A DNA stretch of 64,000 nt from Flavobacterium cellulosilyticum (GCF_004349355.1 NZ_SMFK01000009.1:62001-126000), one strand, 5' to 3'. Shown: positions 1 through 9,599, counted from the first letter of the stretch. Translations and numbers: made by a program. Notes: generated by a model from the sequence alone, not told the origin.

Positions 1-1183
1 CACGAGCTAGTAAAGCCAATCGATGTCCCACGGTTTGTTTATCGATTGGATGAATGTTTTTGGCATCTCCTACATCAGTTGTCACTACCATTCCCGAATT
101 AGATACGGTTTTCAATGCCATAAGCTGTGCTTCCCTTATGTCAGGATTTTGACTCCTATGTGGCGCTATTTGAACATAATAAAACGGAAAATCACCTTGT
201 TTCCAATCGGCTCTCCAATTTTTAATCATAGCTGGAAATAAGCTACGGTAGAGATAAGGTTGATCGGCATTGCTTTCTCCTTGATACCAAATTGCCCCTT
301 TTATGGTATAATTAATCAAAGGGTGCAGCATCGCATTATACAACACATAGGAAGTTTTATTGTCTTCTTTCCTAGGTTTTTTTATATCACTTTTAGACAA
401 ATCATTGTTGTTGGCGATTCGTTCTTTTTTCAAATTTAAATAATAGTTTTCCAGCTTTTCTTGGTATATTTTTTCATTCTTGGCATCGTTTTCAAGAATG
501 GGTAAAAAATCTGGATTTCCTTCTAAAACCTCTTGAGAAGTCCATGCTTCCGCTTTCGTCCCTCCCCATGAAGTCGAAATTAGACCGATAGGAACATGTA
601 GTTTTTGATATAAATCTCTTCCAAAAAAATAGGCTACAGCCGAAAAGGATTTGATGCTGTTTGGTGAACATTCTTGCCAGTTTCCTGTAACATCATATAA
701 TGGTTTTGGAGAAGCAGTAGTCAATACTGTAAATAATCTAATATTTGGAAAATTGGCGTTATCAATCTCTTCTTCATAATTTTTCACTCCAGTTTTCCAA
801 TTATTTTCGACTCTGCCAACAGGGAAAAACATATTGGACTGACCGGAGCAAATCCAAACTTCGCCAATAAGAACATTATGTAAAATAATTTTATTTGTTG
901 CTTCGATGGTGATGTTGTATGCTTTTTCGCTGCCTTGAGGAGTATCTACAGCTACTTTCCAAGTTCCTTCGGAATTTGCAGTAATTTCAATAGGACTATT
1001 TTGCCATCCCAGTTGAATGTTTATCTTTTCATTTGGCGATGCCCATCCCCATAAATTTACCATTGCATTTTGTTGTAAAACCATATTATCACCTACTAGC
1101 GAAGGTAGCTTTACTTGAGCGATTACAGCTTGTTTTACAACCAAAACAAGAATAATTAAAAGGATTTTTTTTATGTCTATCAT
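1..1183 (-). CDS. Sialate O-acetylesterase-type SGNH esterase (partial, 3' end outside window)
   Basis: The frame is open from an ATG at 1183 to the window edge, so about 394 residues are visible and the C terminus is missing. A signal peptide (about residues 1-22, ending VIAQ) predicts export. All SGNH blocks are present: GEVWICSGQSNM with the nucleophile Ser at about 116, STSWGGTKAEAW, GAIWYQGESNA, and DAKNIHP carrying the Asp/His pair. Family members remove O-acetyl groups from sugars. In a rhamnogalacturonan locus the likely substrate is acetylated pectin rather than sialic acid, which is inference from context. The direct-repeat promoter at 1214-1259 lies about 30 bp upstream, placing the gene in the locus regulon. 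Confidence 0.9.
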   Translation of the reverse strand, partial: MIDIKKILLIILVLVVKQAVIAQVKLPSLVGDNMVLQQNAMVNLWGWASPNEKINIQLGWQNSPIEITANSEGTWKVAVDTPQGSEKAYNITIEATNKIILHNVLIGEVWICSGQSNMFFPVGRVENNWKTGVKNYEEEIDNANFPNIRLFTVLTTASPKPLYDVTGNWQECSPNSIKSFSAVAYFFGRDLYQKLHVPIGLISTSWGGTKAEAWTSQEVLEGNPDFLPILENDAKNEKIYQEKLENYYLNLKKERIANNNDLSKSDIKKPRKEDNKTSYVLYNAMLHPLINYTIKGAIWYQGESNADQPYLYRSLFPAMIKNWRADWKQGDFPFYYVQIAPHRSQNPDIREAQLMALKTVSNSGMVVTTDVGDAKNIHPIDKQTVGHRLALLAR

Positions 1184-1213
1184 TCATATGTTTATTTATT
1201 GTTATAAAACTTT

Positions 1214-1259
1214 TAAATGTAAATGAGTTGAAGATAATAAGTATCCTGTGCTTTCCTGT
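1214..1259 (-). promoter_or_regulatory. Regulon element A: 10-bp-period direct repeat plus -7 box
   Basis: Read on the minus strand: ACAGGAA at 1259-1253, then ACAGGATA at 1249-1242, then 20 bp, then TACATTTA at 1221-1214, a one-mismatch TAnnTTTG box. It drives the esterase starting at 1183, leaving a very short leader. The first half-site is degenerate at its last base. Confidence 0.75.
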
Positions 1260-1365
1260 ATCGTAGGATGTCATTAATCATTAAATTTTAATCAAATGTT
1301 TTTGGTATAAGTGATTTTCCCAAGTACCGATTCGCTCAACAATCTGGTTTTAAAACAAAAAAAGA

Positions 1366-1385
1366 GTTTCATTTTACAATGAAAC
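1366..1385 (-). terminator. Intrinsic terminator of the T9SS beta-strand-repeat gene
   Basis: Perfect 8-bp stem GTTTCATT / AATGAAAC with a TTAC loop. On the minus strand it is followed by a T-rich run. It lies 28 bp downstream of the stop codon of the minus-strand gene ending at 1413. Confidence 0.8.
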
Positions 1386-1412
1386 CCTTTTTAAAATTAA
1401 ATTTTTAGTAAT

Positions 1413-2510
1413 TTATTTCACTATCACTTTTTTAGTAGTTGCTCCATTTTCAGTTTGTACTTTTACAATATAAATTCCAGAAGATTGATTCGATAAGTCT
1501 ACAGAATTTGTATGACTAGCTGATACTACTTGTTTTCCATTAGAATCAATAACCGAAATCAATTTTACAGCAGAAGGACTATTAACATTGATTTTACCAC
1601 TAGTTGGGTTTGGAGAAACTGAAATAGTATTGTCTAAAGTATTAGCATCAAGTCCTAGATTAGCTTCGGCAGTAACATTTGTCATTGCTGGTACCGCTAC
1701 AATGGGTGGAGTAGCTGTCGCATCTCCTGCAATAGCAGGTACTACGGTAACAACGATATGTTTGCCAACTCCAGGAATAATTTTACCCGCAGTAACATAA
1801 CCGTCTACAAATGCTTTTTGATCATTAGTAAAAACTAAAGTTCCTCCGTTAATTGTCATAGAACCCGTACCAGTACGTGTAGGCTGTTCTTGAATTGCTA
1901 ATGCTGCGACACCTAGTTTTGAAGAACTTGTTTTTAAGATACCTCCATTAAGATTCACAGTTCCAACGGCATAATAGCCTCCAATAATTATTGCACCACC
2001 GTTAGAGCTTTGATCTACAGATACTAATCCACCATTAATATTTAACACACAGTCGCCTTTTTCAGAAATAATTAAAGCATTTTTTGCATTTAGATTTCCA
2101 CTATTTACAGTTACTGTTGCAGGATTACTTAATACACCTAGATTCAGATTGCTTCTAACATTTAGATTACCACCATCGACAATTAATGTACCACCTGTAT
2201 AGTTCGCCACAGATGGTGTAAGTGTGCCTTTGATATTTATACTACCACCTGCATTTATCGCTAGTGTAGTACACGTTGCAGTTGTTGCGCTACTTAGTAT
2301 AGGATTATTGGTAGCTGGATTAATAACCACCGCAGATGCAGATGGAACAACTCCAGTATCCCAGTTTGTAGCAGTAGCATAATCAGTATCAGTTGTTCCT
2401 GTCCAAGTTTGAGCATTGATGTTTATGGTTGCCATAAATCCAAATGCACAAAACAGTAAAGCCCTATTTTTTGTTAATTGGTTAATTTTAAAAGAGTAGT
2501 TTTTTTTCAT
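1413..2510 (-). CDS. T9SS-secreted beta-strand-repeat protein, unknown function
   Basis: 365 residues. A signal peptide covers about residues 1-34 (ending NINAQ). The middle (about 35-290) is a low-complexity series of short strands rich in Gly, Asn, Thr and Val, with recurring GGT/GGN..LNV and TVN steps. This resembles autotransporter-type beta-strand repeats or a parallel beta-helix. Residues 296-365 form a type A T9SS sorting domain: SPNPTSGK, a central GKQVV, then GIYIVKVQTE and a basic tail. The protein should therefore be exported and anchored or released at the surface. No catalytic motif is visible. Regulon element B upstream ties it to the lyases, so a carbohydrate-binding or lyase-like role is possible but unproven. 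Confidence 0.85.
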   Translation of the reverse strand: MKKNYSFKINQLTKNRALLFCAFGFMATININAQTWTGTTDTDYATATNWDTGVVPSASAVVINPATNNPILSSATTATCTTLAINAGGSINIKGTLTPSVANYTGGTLIVDGGNLNVRSNLNLGVLSNPATVTVNSGNLNAKNALIISEKGDCVLNINGGLVSVDQSSNGGAIIIGGYYAVGTVNLNGGILKTSSSKLGVAALAIQEQPTRTGTGSMTINGGTLVFTNDQKAFVDGYVTAGKIIPGVGKHIVVTVVPAIAGDATATPPIVAVPAMTNVTAEANLGLDANTLDNTISVSPNPTSGKINVNSPSAVKLISVIDSNGKQVVSASHTNSVDLSNQSSGIYIVKVQTENGATTKKVIVK

Positions 2511-2637
2511 TTTGTTTTTTTTAAGGATGATAAATAGATTAAGATAATTGATGTTTTTTTTTAATTCTGTTTTAAATAGACGTGAAATGATTTAAAAAAT
2601 AACATATTCAATAAATATTTCGTTAAAATTTCAATAT

Positions 2638-2684
2638 CAAAAATATTTAATTGCTATTTTATTAGTATCCTGTACTATCCTGAT
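2638..2684 (-). promoter_or_regulatory. Regulon element B: direct repeat plus -7 box
   Basis: Minus strand: a CAGGAT half-site (2682-2677) and ACAGGATA (2673-2666) lie 10 bp apart. Then come 20 bp and TATTTTTG (2645-2638), a match to TAnnTTTG. The gene start is at 2510, giving a leader of roughly 120 nt. It is divergent from element C. Confidence 0.85.
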
Positions 2685-2971
2685 TAATTAATTATCAAAC
2701 AATATAAGAGGTACAATACTTCCCATTTATCTAGTGTTTGTTAATGATTAAAATTTCTTAAAATTGATAATTTAACACTTATAAAGTATTATAGGGTTCC
2801 AATTTGAGGGTATTTCATTAAGATTTGCCTTATATAATTTCGTAACAGTATCATTTTTATATTAAATTCAAATTCCTAATACTTATTAAATCGTCAAAAA
2901 GTCTAACCAATTATTTCAAATAAACAGTTAATTTATATTATCTTAATCCTTATGAAATTTTAAAAAGATGG

Positions 2972-3017
2972 ACAGGATTGTACAGGATACTATTTGAAAA
3001 TTAACCTAATAATTTTG
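2972..3017 (+). promoter_or_regulatory. Regulon element C: direct repeat plus -7 box
   Basis: ACAGGAT at 2972-2978 and ACAGGATA at 2982-2989, then exactly 20 bp, then TAATTTTG at 3010-3017. It drives the PL11 lyase (ATG 3112). The 2511-3111 intergenic stretch is gene-free and holds only the two divergent elements B and C in very AT-rich DNA. Confidence 0.88.
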
Positions 3018-3111
3018 AAATATATAATTTAAACTTATTTTAAATAAAATAAGTTTAATGAATCTCCCCACAAAAATTAAATTATTCTAATTGTTACCTA
3101 TAAATCATTTT

Positions 3112-6100
3112 ATGAAAAAACAACTCCTTTTTAATTTTTCTAATTTTATTTTCCAGAAAACATCTTTTGGGATTGCTGCTTTAACTGTACTAATTCTAAT
3201 GAATACACAATTCACACTTGCTCAGCAATGGAATGTGATAGGACAAGAGAGTGACGTGTCAGCTTTAGCTACTTCCAACACTTCTATTGCCGTTGTGAAT
3301 AATGGAGTTAATTTTACACCTTATGTCGTTTATACGGAAAGTGGAGTACTCAAAGTGAAGAAACGATTGAGCGATGGTACTTGGACACAGCTTAGTACAG
3401 ATTTAGCCTCTAGTGCTACTTATTCACAAATTTATGCCGATCCGACTGGTAATTTATATGTTGCTTATATTGATCTCTCTGCTGGTTCTAAATTAGCAAT
3501 AAAAAAATATGATTATATTGCCGGGACATGGGATGCCTTAAATCCTGCAGATAGTAATTCACTTTATGTTTCAACTGGTAACGTAAATCAAGCAAGTACT
3601 AAGTTTTCAGGACAGCGTTTCTCCATCGCATTTGATTCATTTAATACGCCTTATGTTGCTTTTTCTGATGTTGGTATGATCCCTTATGTTAAGCAATTCA
3701 ACGGGACTTCATGGGTAACTGTAGGTACTGGTCCTGCAACTGCTGGTCTTGCTGCATTACCAAGCTTAGCAATTGACTCTACTGACAAACCTTGGTTAGT
3801 CTATTCTAGCGTAACTGGAACAGGAGACACTACTGGAACTTTGGCCCTTTTTAGTTTTAATGGTACTGTATGGACTGAAACCATAAACCCTACTCCTATT
3901 AGTAATATTCGCCAAGTATGCATTGCTAATTATGGCACTAACAAACTATATTTTGCAATGTTTGATATCAACAGTTCGAACAAAACTACTGTTATTTATT
4001 ATGATAAAACAGCAAATACTTGGAGTAGCAAATCAATTCTTTCTTCAAGAGATGGACAATATATCAGCCTAATCAATGATTCTGTAGGTAATGTATATTG
4101 TTCTTATATAGACAAATACAGTGGATCTTCTTATTTACAAGTAGCCAGAGTACACAAGTTAGAGAAAGAAGGCAGCACTTGGACAGAATTGTTCGATGTC
4201 ACTGCCGCACATGGCATTGATGAACCAACAGGAAACGTTTCCATTGCCATAGGAAGCGCACCATATCCCTATGTTGTCTATACTAAGACAAATTCAAGTA
4301 GTGTAACGACACCTATTGTGAGAGGGTTTGTTCCTGCTCCTCCTCCAGCGGTCCTTACTACAAACGCAATAACTAATATTACTACCACAACTGCTGAATG
4401 TGGTGGTAACATCACCTCCAATGCTGGACAGGCAATAACAGAAAGAGGTGTTGTTTATAGCATTTCTAATACAACTCCTACTACAGCAAACACAAAAGTT
4501 GCAGCAAGCTCAGTTGGGACAGGAAATTTTTCGGTAACACTTTCAGGACTCACACCTACAACTTTATACTATACGAGAGCTTATGCTATTAATAGTGCTG
4601 GTACTTCTTACGGAGAGGTGGTTAGGCTGAACACTCTTGTTGTGCCTGATGCTGTAGTTACTACACCTAGACAAGTGGAGTTTTTAACGAGAGGCCTTGT
4701 GGCGGTTCGCAAATCTACTACTACTGTATATTTAAGCTGGCGAATGCTAGGAACAGATCCTTCTAGTGTTACTTTTAATGTGTATCGCAATGGGGTAAAG
4801 ATTACGACATCGCCAATCACAAATTCTACTAATTATTTAGATACTAGTACTGCCTCAAATGATAACTATAGTGTTACATCGATTGTTAACGGAGTCGAAA
4901 GCACACCTTCTATTCCTGTATTTGTGTGGGCAAGTAACCAAATGACAGTTCCTATTCAGATACCAGTTGGCGGTACCGTTCCCGATGGACGTTCGTATAC
5001 CTATGAAGCTAATGATGCTTCTGTGGGTGATGTAGACGGAGATGGAATCTATGAAATTATATTAAAATGGAATCCTACTATTGTAAATGATAATGCAGGA
5101 GGATATAGTGGTAAACAAATCTTTGATTGTTATAAACTTGACGGTACTTTATTGTGGAGAATTGACTTGGGAATCAATATGAACGCAGGACCACATTATA
5201 ATCAGTTTATGGTGTATGATTTTGATGGTGACGGTAAAGCCGAGATTATTTTAAAAACGGCAGACGGTACAGTAGATGGAACAGGGGTAGTTATTGGTAA
5301 TTCAACGGTTGATTATCGCAATTCTTCAGGTTGGGTACAACAAGGACCTGAATTTCTAACTGTTTTTAATGGATTAACAGGTGCTGCTATGTCAACTGTT
5401 ACCTATCAACCATCACGAGATAATGTAGCAGACTGGGGGGATAATTATGGTAACCGTCAAGATCGTTTTGTATCTGCAGTAGCCTATCTCGATGGAGCAA
5501 GACCTAGTTTGATAGTAGGTCGTGGGTATTATAATAGATTAACTCGTGCAGCTTATGATTGGCGTGATGGACAACTTACGATGCGTTGGAAATTTGATAG
5601 CAAAGATACTAGCGACCCTGGAAATGAAGCTTTTTCTAGTCAAGGAAATCATCAAATGCAAATAGGCGACGTAGATGGAGATGGAAAAGATGAGGTAATT
5701 AATGGTTCTAGCGCTGTAAACGATAATGGTAAGCGTCTTTGGACGTATGGCATGGGACATGGCGATGCCTTACACATGACTGATATGGATTTAGATCTTC
5801 CAGGACAGGAAATTTGGATTAATCTAGAATCTCCAAGTAATTATACACCATTGGGGCTTAGACAATACGATGCCAAAACAGGACGTACTAATTGGGGAAT
5901 TGCTACAGGAACTGATGATGTAGGACGTTCTATGGCTGCAGATATCGATCCTAACTATAAAGGATATGAAATGTGGGGCTCTTCAGGAGGGAATGTTTAT
6001 GATTCAAAGGGAAATTCGATAAGCACATCTGTACCTTCTTATAATTTTGGAATATGGTGGGATGGCGATCTTGGACGTGAACTTTTAGACAGAACGTATA

Positions 6101-6768
6101 TAGATAAATGGAATCCAACCACTAAAAGTGCAGGACGTTTGTTTACTATTTATCAATCAGCTCCTATTTCATCTAACAATAGTACTAAAAGTAATCCTTG
6201 TTTAATGGCTGATATCTTTGGAGACTGGAGAGAAGAAGTAATATATAGAAGATCTGATAATACTGGACTTGTTATTTTTACTACAAACACATCTACCAAT
6301 TACCGTATTCCCACATTGATGCATGACACACAATATCGTACTGCTATAGCTTGGCAAAATTCTGCTTACAATCAGCCGCCTTATCCTAGTTATTATATTG
6401 GGTATGATATGGCTACTGATCCTACAACAGGAAACGTTATAACACCTACACCCAATATTTATGTTGCAAAGACTAATAGTTTAGGTTTATCGCCTACCAA
6501 TGGAGAGATCTCATCATCTGCAATTAAGGCGTATCCGAATCCAACTTCAGGTTTGTTTTCATTACAATTGAATAGTTTGGAATCTGGAAAAGCAAGTATA
6601 AAGATTGTTGCTTTGAATGGACAAGTTGTTAAACAACGTGATGTTTTACTAACAGGGAAAAATCAAACTGTTTTGTTTGATATTTCTGCTGAGGCATCTG
6701 GAGTGTATTTGTTAAAAGTTACGTCTAAAGAAGGTGAAACTACTCAAAAAATCATATTACAAAAATAA
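3112..6768 (+). CDS. PL11 rhamnogalacturonan lyase, multidomain, T9SS-secreted
   Basis: 1218 residues from the ATG at 3112. A TTG at 3091 would add seven residues, but ATG-AAA-AAA is the natural signal-peptide start and matches the PL4 gene. Order: long signal peptide (about 1-38); a propeller-like region with repeated PYVVYT / PYVAFS steps (to about 405); a fibronectin-like module (about 410-510); a rhamnogalacturonan-lyase N-terminal beta domain (about 518-620); the PL11 catalytic propeller (about 625-1117), with calcium-type loops such as DVDGDG and DFDGDGK; and a T9SS sorting domain (about 1140-1218, AYPNPTSG...GVYLLKV). PL11 enzymes cleave the rhamnose-galacturonate backbone by beta-elimination. 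The N-terminal 500 residues are additional to a plain PL11. A terminator follows at 6785. Confidence 0.92.
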   Translation: MKKQLLFNFSNFIFQKTSFGIAALTVLILMNTQFTLAQQWNVIGQESDVSALATSNTSIAVVNNGVNFTPYVVYTESGVLKVKKRLSDGTWTQLSTDLASSATYSQIYADPTGNLYVAYIDLSAGSKLAIKKYDYIAGTWDALNPADSNSLYVSTGNVNQASTKFSGQRFSIAFDSFNTPYVAFSDVGMIPYVKQFNGTSWVTVGTGPATAGLAALPSLAIDSTDKPWLVYSSVTGTGDTTGTLALFSFNGTVWTETINPTPISNIRQVCIANYGTNKLYFAMFDINSSNKTTVIYYDKTANTWSSKSILSSRDGQYISLINDSVGNVYCSYIDKYSGSSYLQVARVHKLEKEGSTWTELFDVTAAHGIDEPTGNVSIAIGSAPYPYVVYTKTNSSSVTTPIVRGFVPAPPPAVLTTNAITNITTTTAECGGNITSNAGQAITERGVVYSISNTTPTTANTKVAASSVGTGNFSVTLSGLTPTTLYYTRAYAINSAGTSYGEVVRLNTLVVPDAVVTTPRQVEFLTRGLVAVRKSTTTVYLSWRMLGTDPSSVTFNVYRNGVKITTSPITNSTNYLDTSTASNDNYSVTSIVNGVESTPSIPVFVWASNQMTVPIQIPVGGTVPDGRSYTYEANDASVGDVDGDGIYEIILKWNPTIVNDNAGGYSGKQIFDCYKLDGTLLWRIDLGINMNAGPHYNQFMVYDFDGDGKAEIILKTADGTVDGTGVVIGNSTVDYRNSSGWVQQGPEFLTVFNGLTGAAMSTVTYQPSRDNVADWGDNYGNRQDRFVSAVAYLDGARPSLIVGRGYYNRLTRAAYDWRDGQLTMRWKFDSKDTSDPGNEAFSSQGNHQMQIGDVDGDGKDEVINGSSAVNDNGKRLWTYGMGHGDALHMTDMDLDLPGQEIWINLESPSNYTPLGLRQYDAKTGRTNWGIATGTDDVGRSMAADIDPNYKGYEMWGSSGGNVYDSKGNSISTSVPSYNFGIWWDGDLGRELLDRTYIDKWNPTTKSAGRLFTIYQSAPISSNNSTKSNPCLMADIFGDWREEVIYRRSDNTGLVIFTTNTSTNYRIPTLMHDTQYRTAIAWQNSAYNQPPYPSYYIGYDMATDPTTGNVITPTPNIYVAKTNSLGLSPTNGEISSSAIKAYPNPTSGLFSLQLNSLESGKASIKIVALNGQVVKQRDVLLTGKNQTVLFDISAEASGVYLLKVTSKEGETTQKIILQK

Positions 6769-6784
6769 GAGTTATATAATAAGC

Positions 6785-6823
6785 AAGGCGGCCTGTTCTT
6801 CAAAGGAACGAGCCGCCTTTTTT
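6785..6823 (+). terminator. Strong intrinsic terminator after the PL11 lyase
   Basis: GC-rich stem AAGGCGGC (6785-6792) / GCCGCCTT (6812-6819), extended inside by GTTC/GAAC and followed by a T run. It lies 17 bp past the stop codon and separates the lyase from the next gene, whose start is only 12 bp further on. Confidence 0.9.
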
Positions 6824-6834
6824 AATAAAAAAAA

Positions 6835-7971
6835 ATGAGATATATTTTAGTTTTAATATTGGCCTATTTTGCACCATCATTCATGAATTCTGGGGAAATA
6901 CTCGCTCATATTAGTAAGATAATTTATCTTCAGGGCAAAGTTGGAGAAAGGACTTTAGTTATTAAAATGATGTGTTATGATGAATCTCCTATTAGAGACA
7001 TGACTTATTTTTTTGATGATGCCAAAAAAGATTGTTTTTTTAAAGGCAGGATTATGGGTAATGCTTGGCGGTTCTATCCAGAATCCGTAGCGGCGAACAA
7101 AGCTTTAGAAAATAAAGAAGAGTTATTGATTGCTGAAAGCAAAAATGGCTTTTGGAAAGGGTATTGGCTTGATAGTTCAGGTAAAAAAATAAATATTAAT
7201 CTAAATCCGATACTTAATATCCCCACCTCTAAATACAATTATTTTTCACAGATGAATGATTTTGATTCGTATGAGGCATACAAGATTTCGAAAATTAACC
7301 TGACCAAAACTAAAACAGCTAAAACGTTAAAGAATGTTTCAATTGATTGGTTCTTGGAAAAAGAATCGGGAATTTCCTTTTTTAGATTGCGAAGTTTGAA
7401 TAAGAATTTAAAAGTAGATAGTTTAAATGTTGCTCTTGAGACGATGCACTTAGCACTTCTACAAAACTATTATCATCTGAAGCCCGATAGAAAAGAGTTA
7501 ATAGTATCAACTGAACTTCTGTATTTGACAAAGGATTTAATTAGCTTTAAAATTATTTCGAATAGTATTATTAAAGGACAAAATCCTTCAAAGTCACAGC
7601 AATTGGTTACACTGGATATTCAAAGTGGAAAACAGATTGATTTGGAAAGTCTAGTATGGTTTGGAAAAAAGACAGCTAAGAAACCTTCTGCAAATGATGT
7701 TCAAGAGACCTTTGAGTATAGAAAGTATGTTTTTGCGTCTAAAATATTTTCGATGTTGAAAACTCTTTATCCAGATAAAATGAAAAACACGGTATGTGGT
7801 TTAAATAAAGTAGATACATGGGCAATACCTGCATATGCGGTAACGAAGAAAGGATTGCTATTAGGTTTTTTTCCTTCTGGAAATTGCAGCATTCTTGATT
7901 GGGCAATTATTCCTTATAAGTCCCTTACGCCGTATTTAGAAAAAAAATACAGCTTAACTGCAATGAATTAA
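6835..7971 (+). CDS. Unknown exported or membrane-associated protein
   Basis: 378 residues; I do not recognise the family with confidence. The N terminus is hydrophobic (about residues 1-20) and could be a signal peptide or anchor, but no clear cleavage site or lipobox is visible. The C-terminal half contains LVTLDIQSGKQIDLESLVW, reminiscent of the DUF3298 (RsiV C-terminal) pattern in which a secreted domain carries a short 'G-K-x-I-x-L-x-x-L' strand-helix. This is a weak resemblance from memory. It begins 12 bp after the PL11 terminator and has no regulon element. It may pair with the HupE/UreJ-like gene 75 bp downstream, since both are unusual for a pectin locus. Confidence 0.7.
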   Translation: MRYILVLILAYFAPSFMNSGEILAHISKIIYLQGKVGERTLVIKMMCYDESPIRDMTYFFDDAKKDCFFKGRIMGNAWRFYPESVAANKALENKEELLIAESKNGFWKGYWLDSSGKKININLNPILNIPTSKYNYFSQMNDFDSYEAYKISKINLTKTKTAKTLKNVSIDWFLEKESGISFFRLRSLNKNLKVDSLNVALETMHLALLQNYYHLKPDRKELIVSTELLYLTKDLISFKIISNSIIKGQNPSKSQQLVTLDIQSGKQIDLESLVWFGKKTAKKPSANDVQETFEYRKYVFASKIFSMLKTLYPDKMKNTVCGLNKVDTWAIPAYAVTKKGLLLGFFPSGNCSILDWAIIPYKSLTPYLEKKYSLTAMN

Positions 7972-8046
7972 AATGCCTAAATGTTTCTAATTCCAATTTT
8001 TATTAAAATTTACATCAATTAATTAATTACGACGCTTAAAGTTTAT

Positions 8047-9327
8047 ATGTACAAAAATAAAATTATAGGTTTACTCGTATTGCTATTTTTTTTAGGACAA
8101 GGTACGGCAATAGCACATGCTTTACCCGATAGTAAAGCACAACTTATCGTTGAAAAAGATCAGATTTTAATTAAATTCAGCTCTCCATTAGAAATAATAG
8201 AGACCGCTTATAAAAAATCTATTTCGCTTCAATCGCTAATGGAGTTAAACCATTTAAAACAGTATTATTTAAAACATATTCTGGTAACCGATTCCTTACG
8301 TAGTTCATGGGACGTAAGTGTAGCTTCAATATTAATTAATGAAAACGAAGATCCTATTGTGGGCAAATACAAGCAAGTTATTGCCTCGATATATCTTAAA
8401 CCAAGTAATCGTAAAAGTCTGAGAAATTTTGATCTTTATTGTGATATTATACTTCATCAAATCCCAACTCAGTCTATTTTGTTTTCCGTAGAACAAGATT
8501 GGCAAAAAGGAATTGCACCCGAAAATTCCAAACAAATAGGCGTAATCGCGTTCGATTCTCAAATGGGAATAATACCTCCTTTAAAGATACAATTGGGACA
8601 TGGAACCTGGTTTACGGGTTTTAAAAGTATGGTACAATTAGGAATGCAACATATTAAAGAAGGAACAGATCATTTGCTGTTTTTGCTTGTTTTATTATTA
8701 CCAGCTACACTTGTAGTACGCCATAAAAAATGGGGTGGCTTTGGAGGTGTAAAATATAGTATTGTCGGTTTGCTAAAAATAGTGACTGCTTTTACAATTG
8801 GGCATTCGCTTACTTTATTGATCGGTGCATTGGGCTGGTTGCATTTACCTTCGCAACTAGTTGAAGTGCTGATTGCCTTTTCTATCTTAATTTCGGCTAT
8901 ACATGCCATTTACCCTCTTTTTCCTGGGAAAGAAGTTTATGTTGCGGCTGGTTTCGGCTTGGTTCATGGCTTGGCTTTCGCAAGTATTCTAGTAAATCTC
9001 AATCTTGATATAAATGCTATGGTTTTGAGCATATTAGGTTTTAATATCGGAATCGAATTGATGCAACTTTTTGTTATTGGCATTACTGTTCCGTGGATTA
9101 TTTTGCTAAGTCAATCTTCAATATACCAATATGTGCGCAACCTTTTGGCAGTTTTAGCAGGAATAGCAGCACTAGCTTGGATTAGTGAACGGATTTCAGG
9201 ACATTCAAATTGGATCGCTGTTTTTATATTAAAAAACACTCAATATGCTCCATTAATAATAGGAATAGTAGCGATTACTGCTTTACTTATCAATTTTGGA
9301 CAACGAATTAAAGTTGAAAAAAGATAA
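8047..9327 (+). CDS. HupE/UreJ-family membrane protein
   Basis: 426 residues. A signal peptide (ending AIAHA at about 24) leads into a soluble extracytoplasmic domain up to about residue 195. The HupE/UreJ_2 core follows, with about seven hydrophobic segments. Its hallmarks are HIKEGTDHLLFLLVLLL, FTIGHSLTL, a SAIHA segment and GFGLVHGLAFA, whose His/Asp residues could bind a metal. Family members are linked to nickel or other metal handling, but the Bacteroidetes long form is uncharacterised. It sits inside a pectin locus without the locus operator, so the association may be passive. Membrane topology and family are confident; the substrate is unknown. Confidence 0.85.
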   Translation: MYKNKIIGLLVLLFFLGQGTAIAHALPDSKAQLIVEKDQILIKFSSPLEIIETAYKKSISLQSLMELNHLKQYYLKHILVTDSLRSSWDVSVASILINENEDPIVGKYKQVIASIYLKPSNRKSLRNFDLYCDIILHQIPTQSILFSVEQDWQKGIAPENSKQIGVIAFDSQMGIIPPLKIQLGHGTWFTGFKSMVQLGMQHIKEGTDHLLFLLVLLLPATLVVRHKKWGGFGGVKYSIVGLLKIVTAFTIGHSLTLLIGALGWLHLPSQLVEVLIAFSILISAIHAIYPLFPGKEVYVAAGFGLVHGLAFASILVNLNLDINAMVLSILGFNIGIELMQLFVIGITVPWIILLSQSSIYQYVRNLLAVLAGIAALAWISERISGHSNWIAVFILKNTQYAPLIIGIVAITALLINFGQRIKVEKR

Positions 9328-9553
9328 TTTAAACCTTCTGAAAGCAATTCATTTTGAATTTTTAAAATTGTTTTTTTATTAAAATTTCAAAATAAATGCT
9401 ACTCTTTCAAGCGCAACTTATCGGCTAAGTTTTTAATTTACTTAGAGGTAAAATCCCAAATAACAAAGAAAATTGATAGTAATATTGATTAAATGCATGA
9501 GATATTGATAATTACATGTTTATATTTTTTTTATGACAAAATACATAAAGAAA
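9328..9553 (+). other. Gene-free AT-rich spacer
   Basis: Between the HupE/UreJ-like gene and regulon element D. It contains only weak A/T hairpins, such as a CAATT/AATTG pair followed by a T run near 9340-9380 that could act as a poor terminator. I see no gene or clear repeat. Confidence 0.5.
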
Positions 9554-9599
9554 GCAGGATGAGACAGGATACTCTTTGACAAGTATTTAAATAATTTTG
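9554..9599 (+). promoter_or_regulatory. Regulon element D: direct repeat plus -7 box
   Basis: GCAGGAT at 9554-9560 and ACAGGATA at 9564-9571, then 20 bp, then TAATTTTG at 9592-9599. It drives the PL4 lyase (ATG 9736, leader about 130 nt). The DNA from the second half-site to the -7 box closely resembles element C. Confidence 0.88.

Noticed and set aside
1..1183. Sialic acid metabolism
   Set aside because: The esterase family name suggests it, but no other sialic acid gene is present and the operator links it to rhamnogalacturonan genes.
1089..1274. A 61-codon minus-strand frame overlapping the esterase start
   Set aside because: It is out of frame with the clear esterase reading frame and spans the promoter element, so it is a shadow.
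3091..3111. TTG start for the PL11 lyase
   Set aside because: Adds seven residues before a standard MKK signal peptide; the ATG at 3112 matches the start of the PL4 gene.
9340..9380. Terminator after the HupE/UreJ-like gene
   Set aside because: The only hairpin has a five-base A/T stem, too weak to call.
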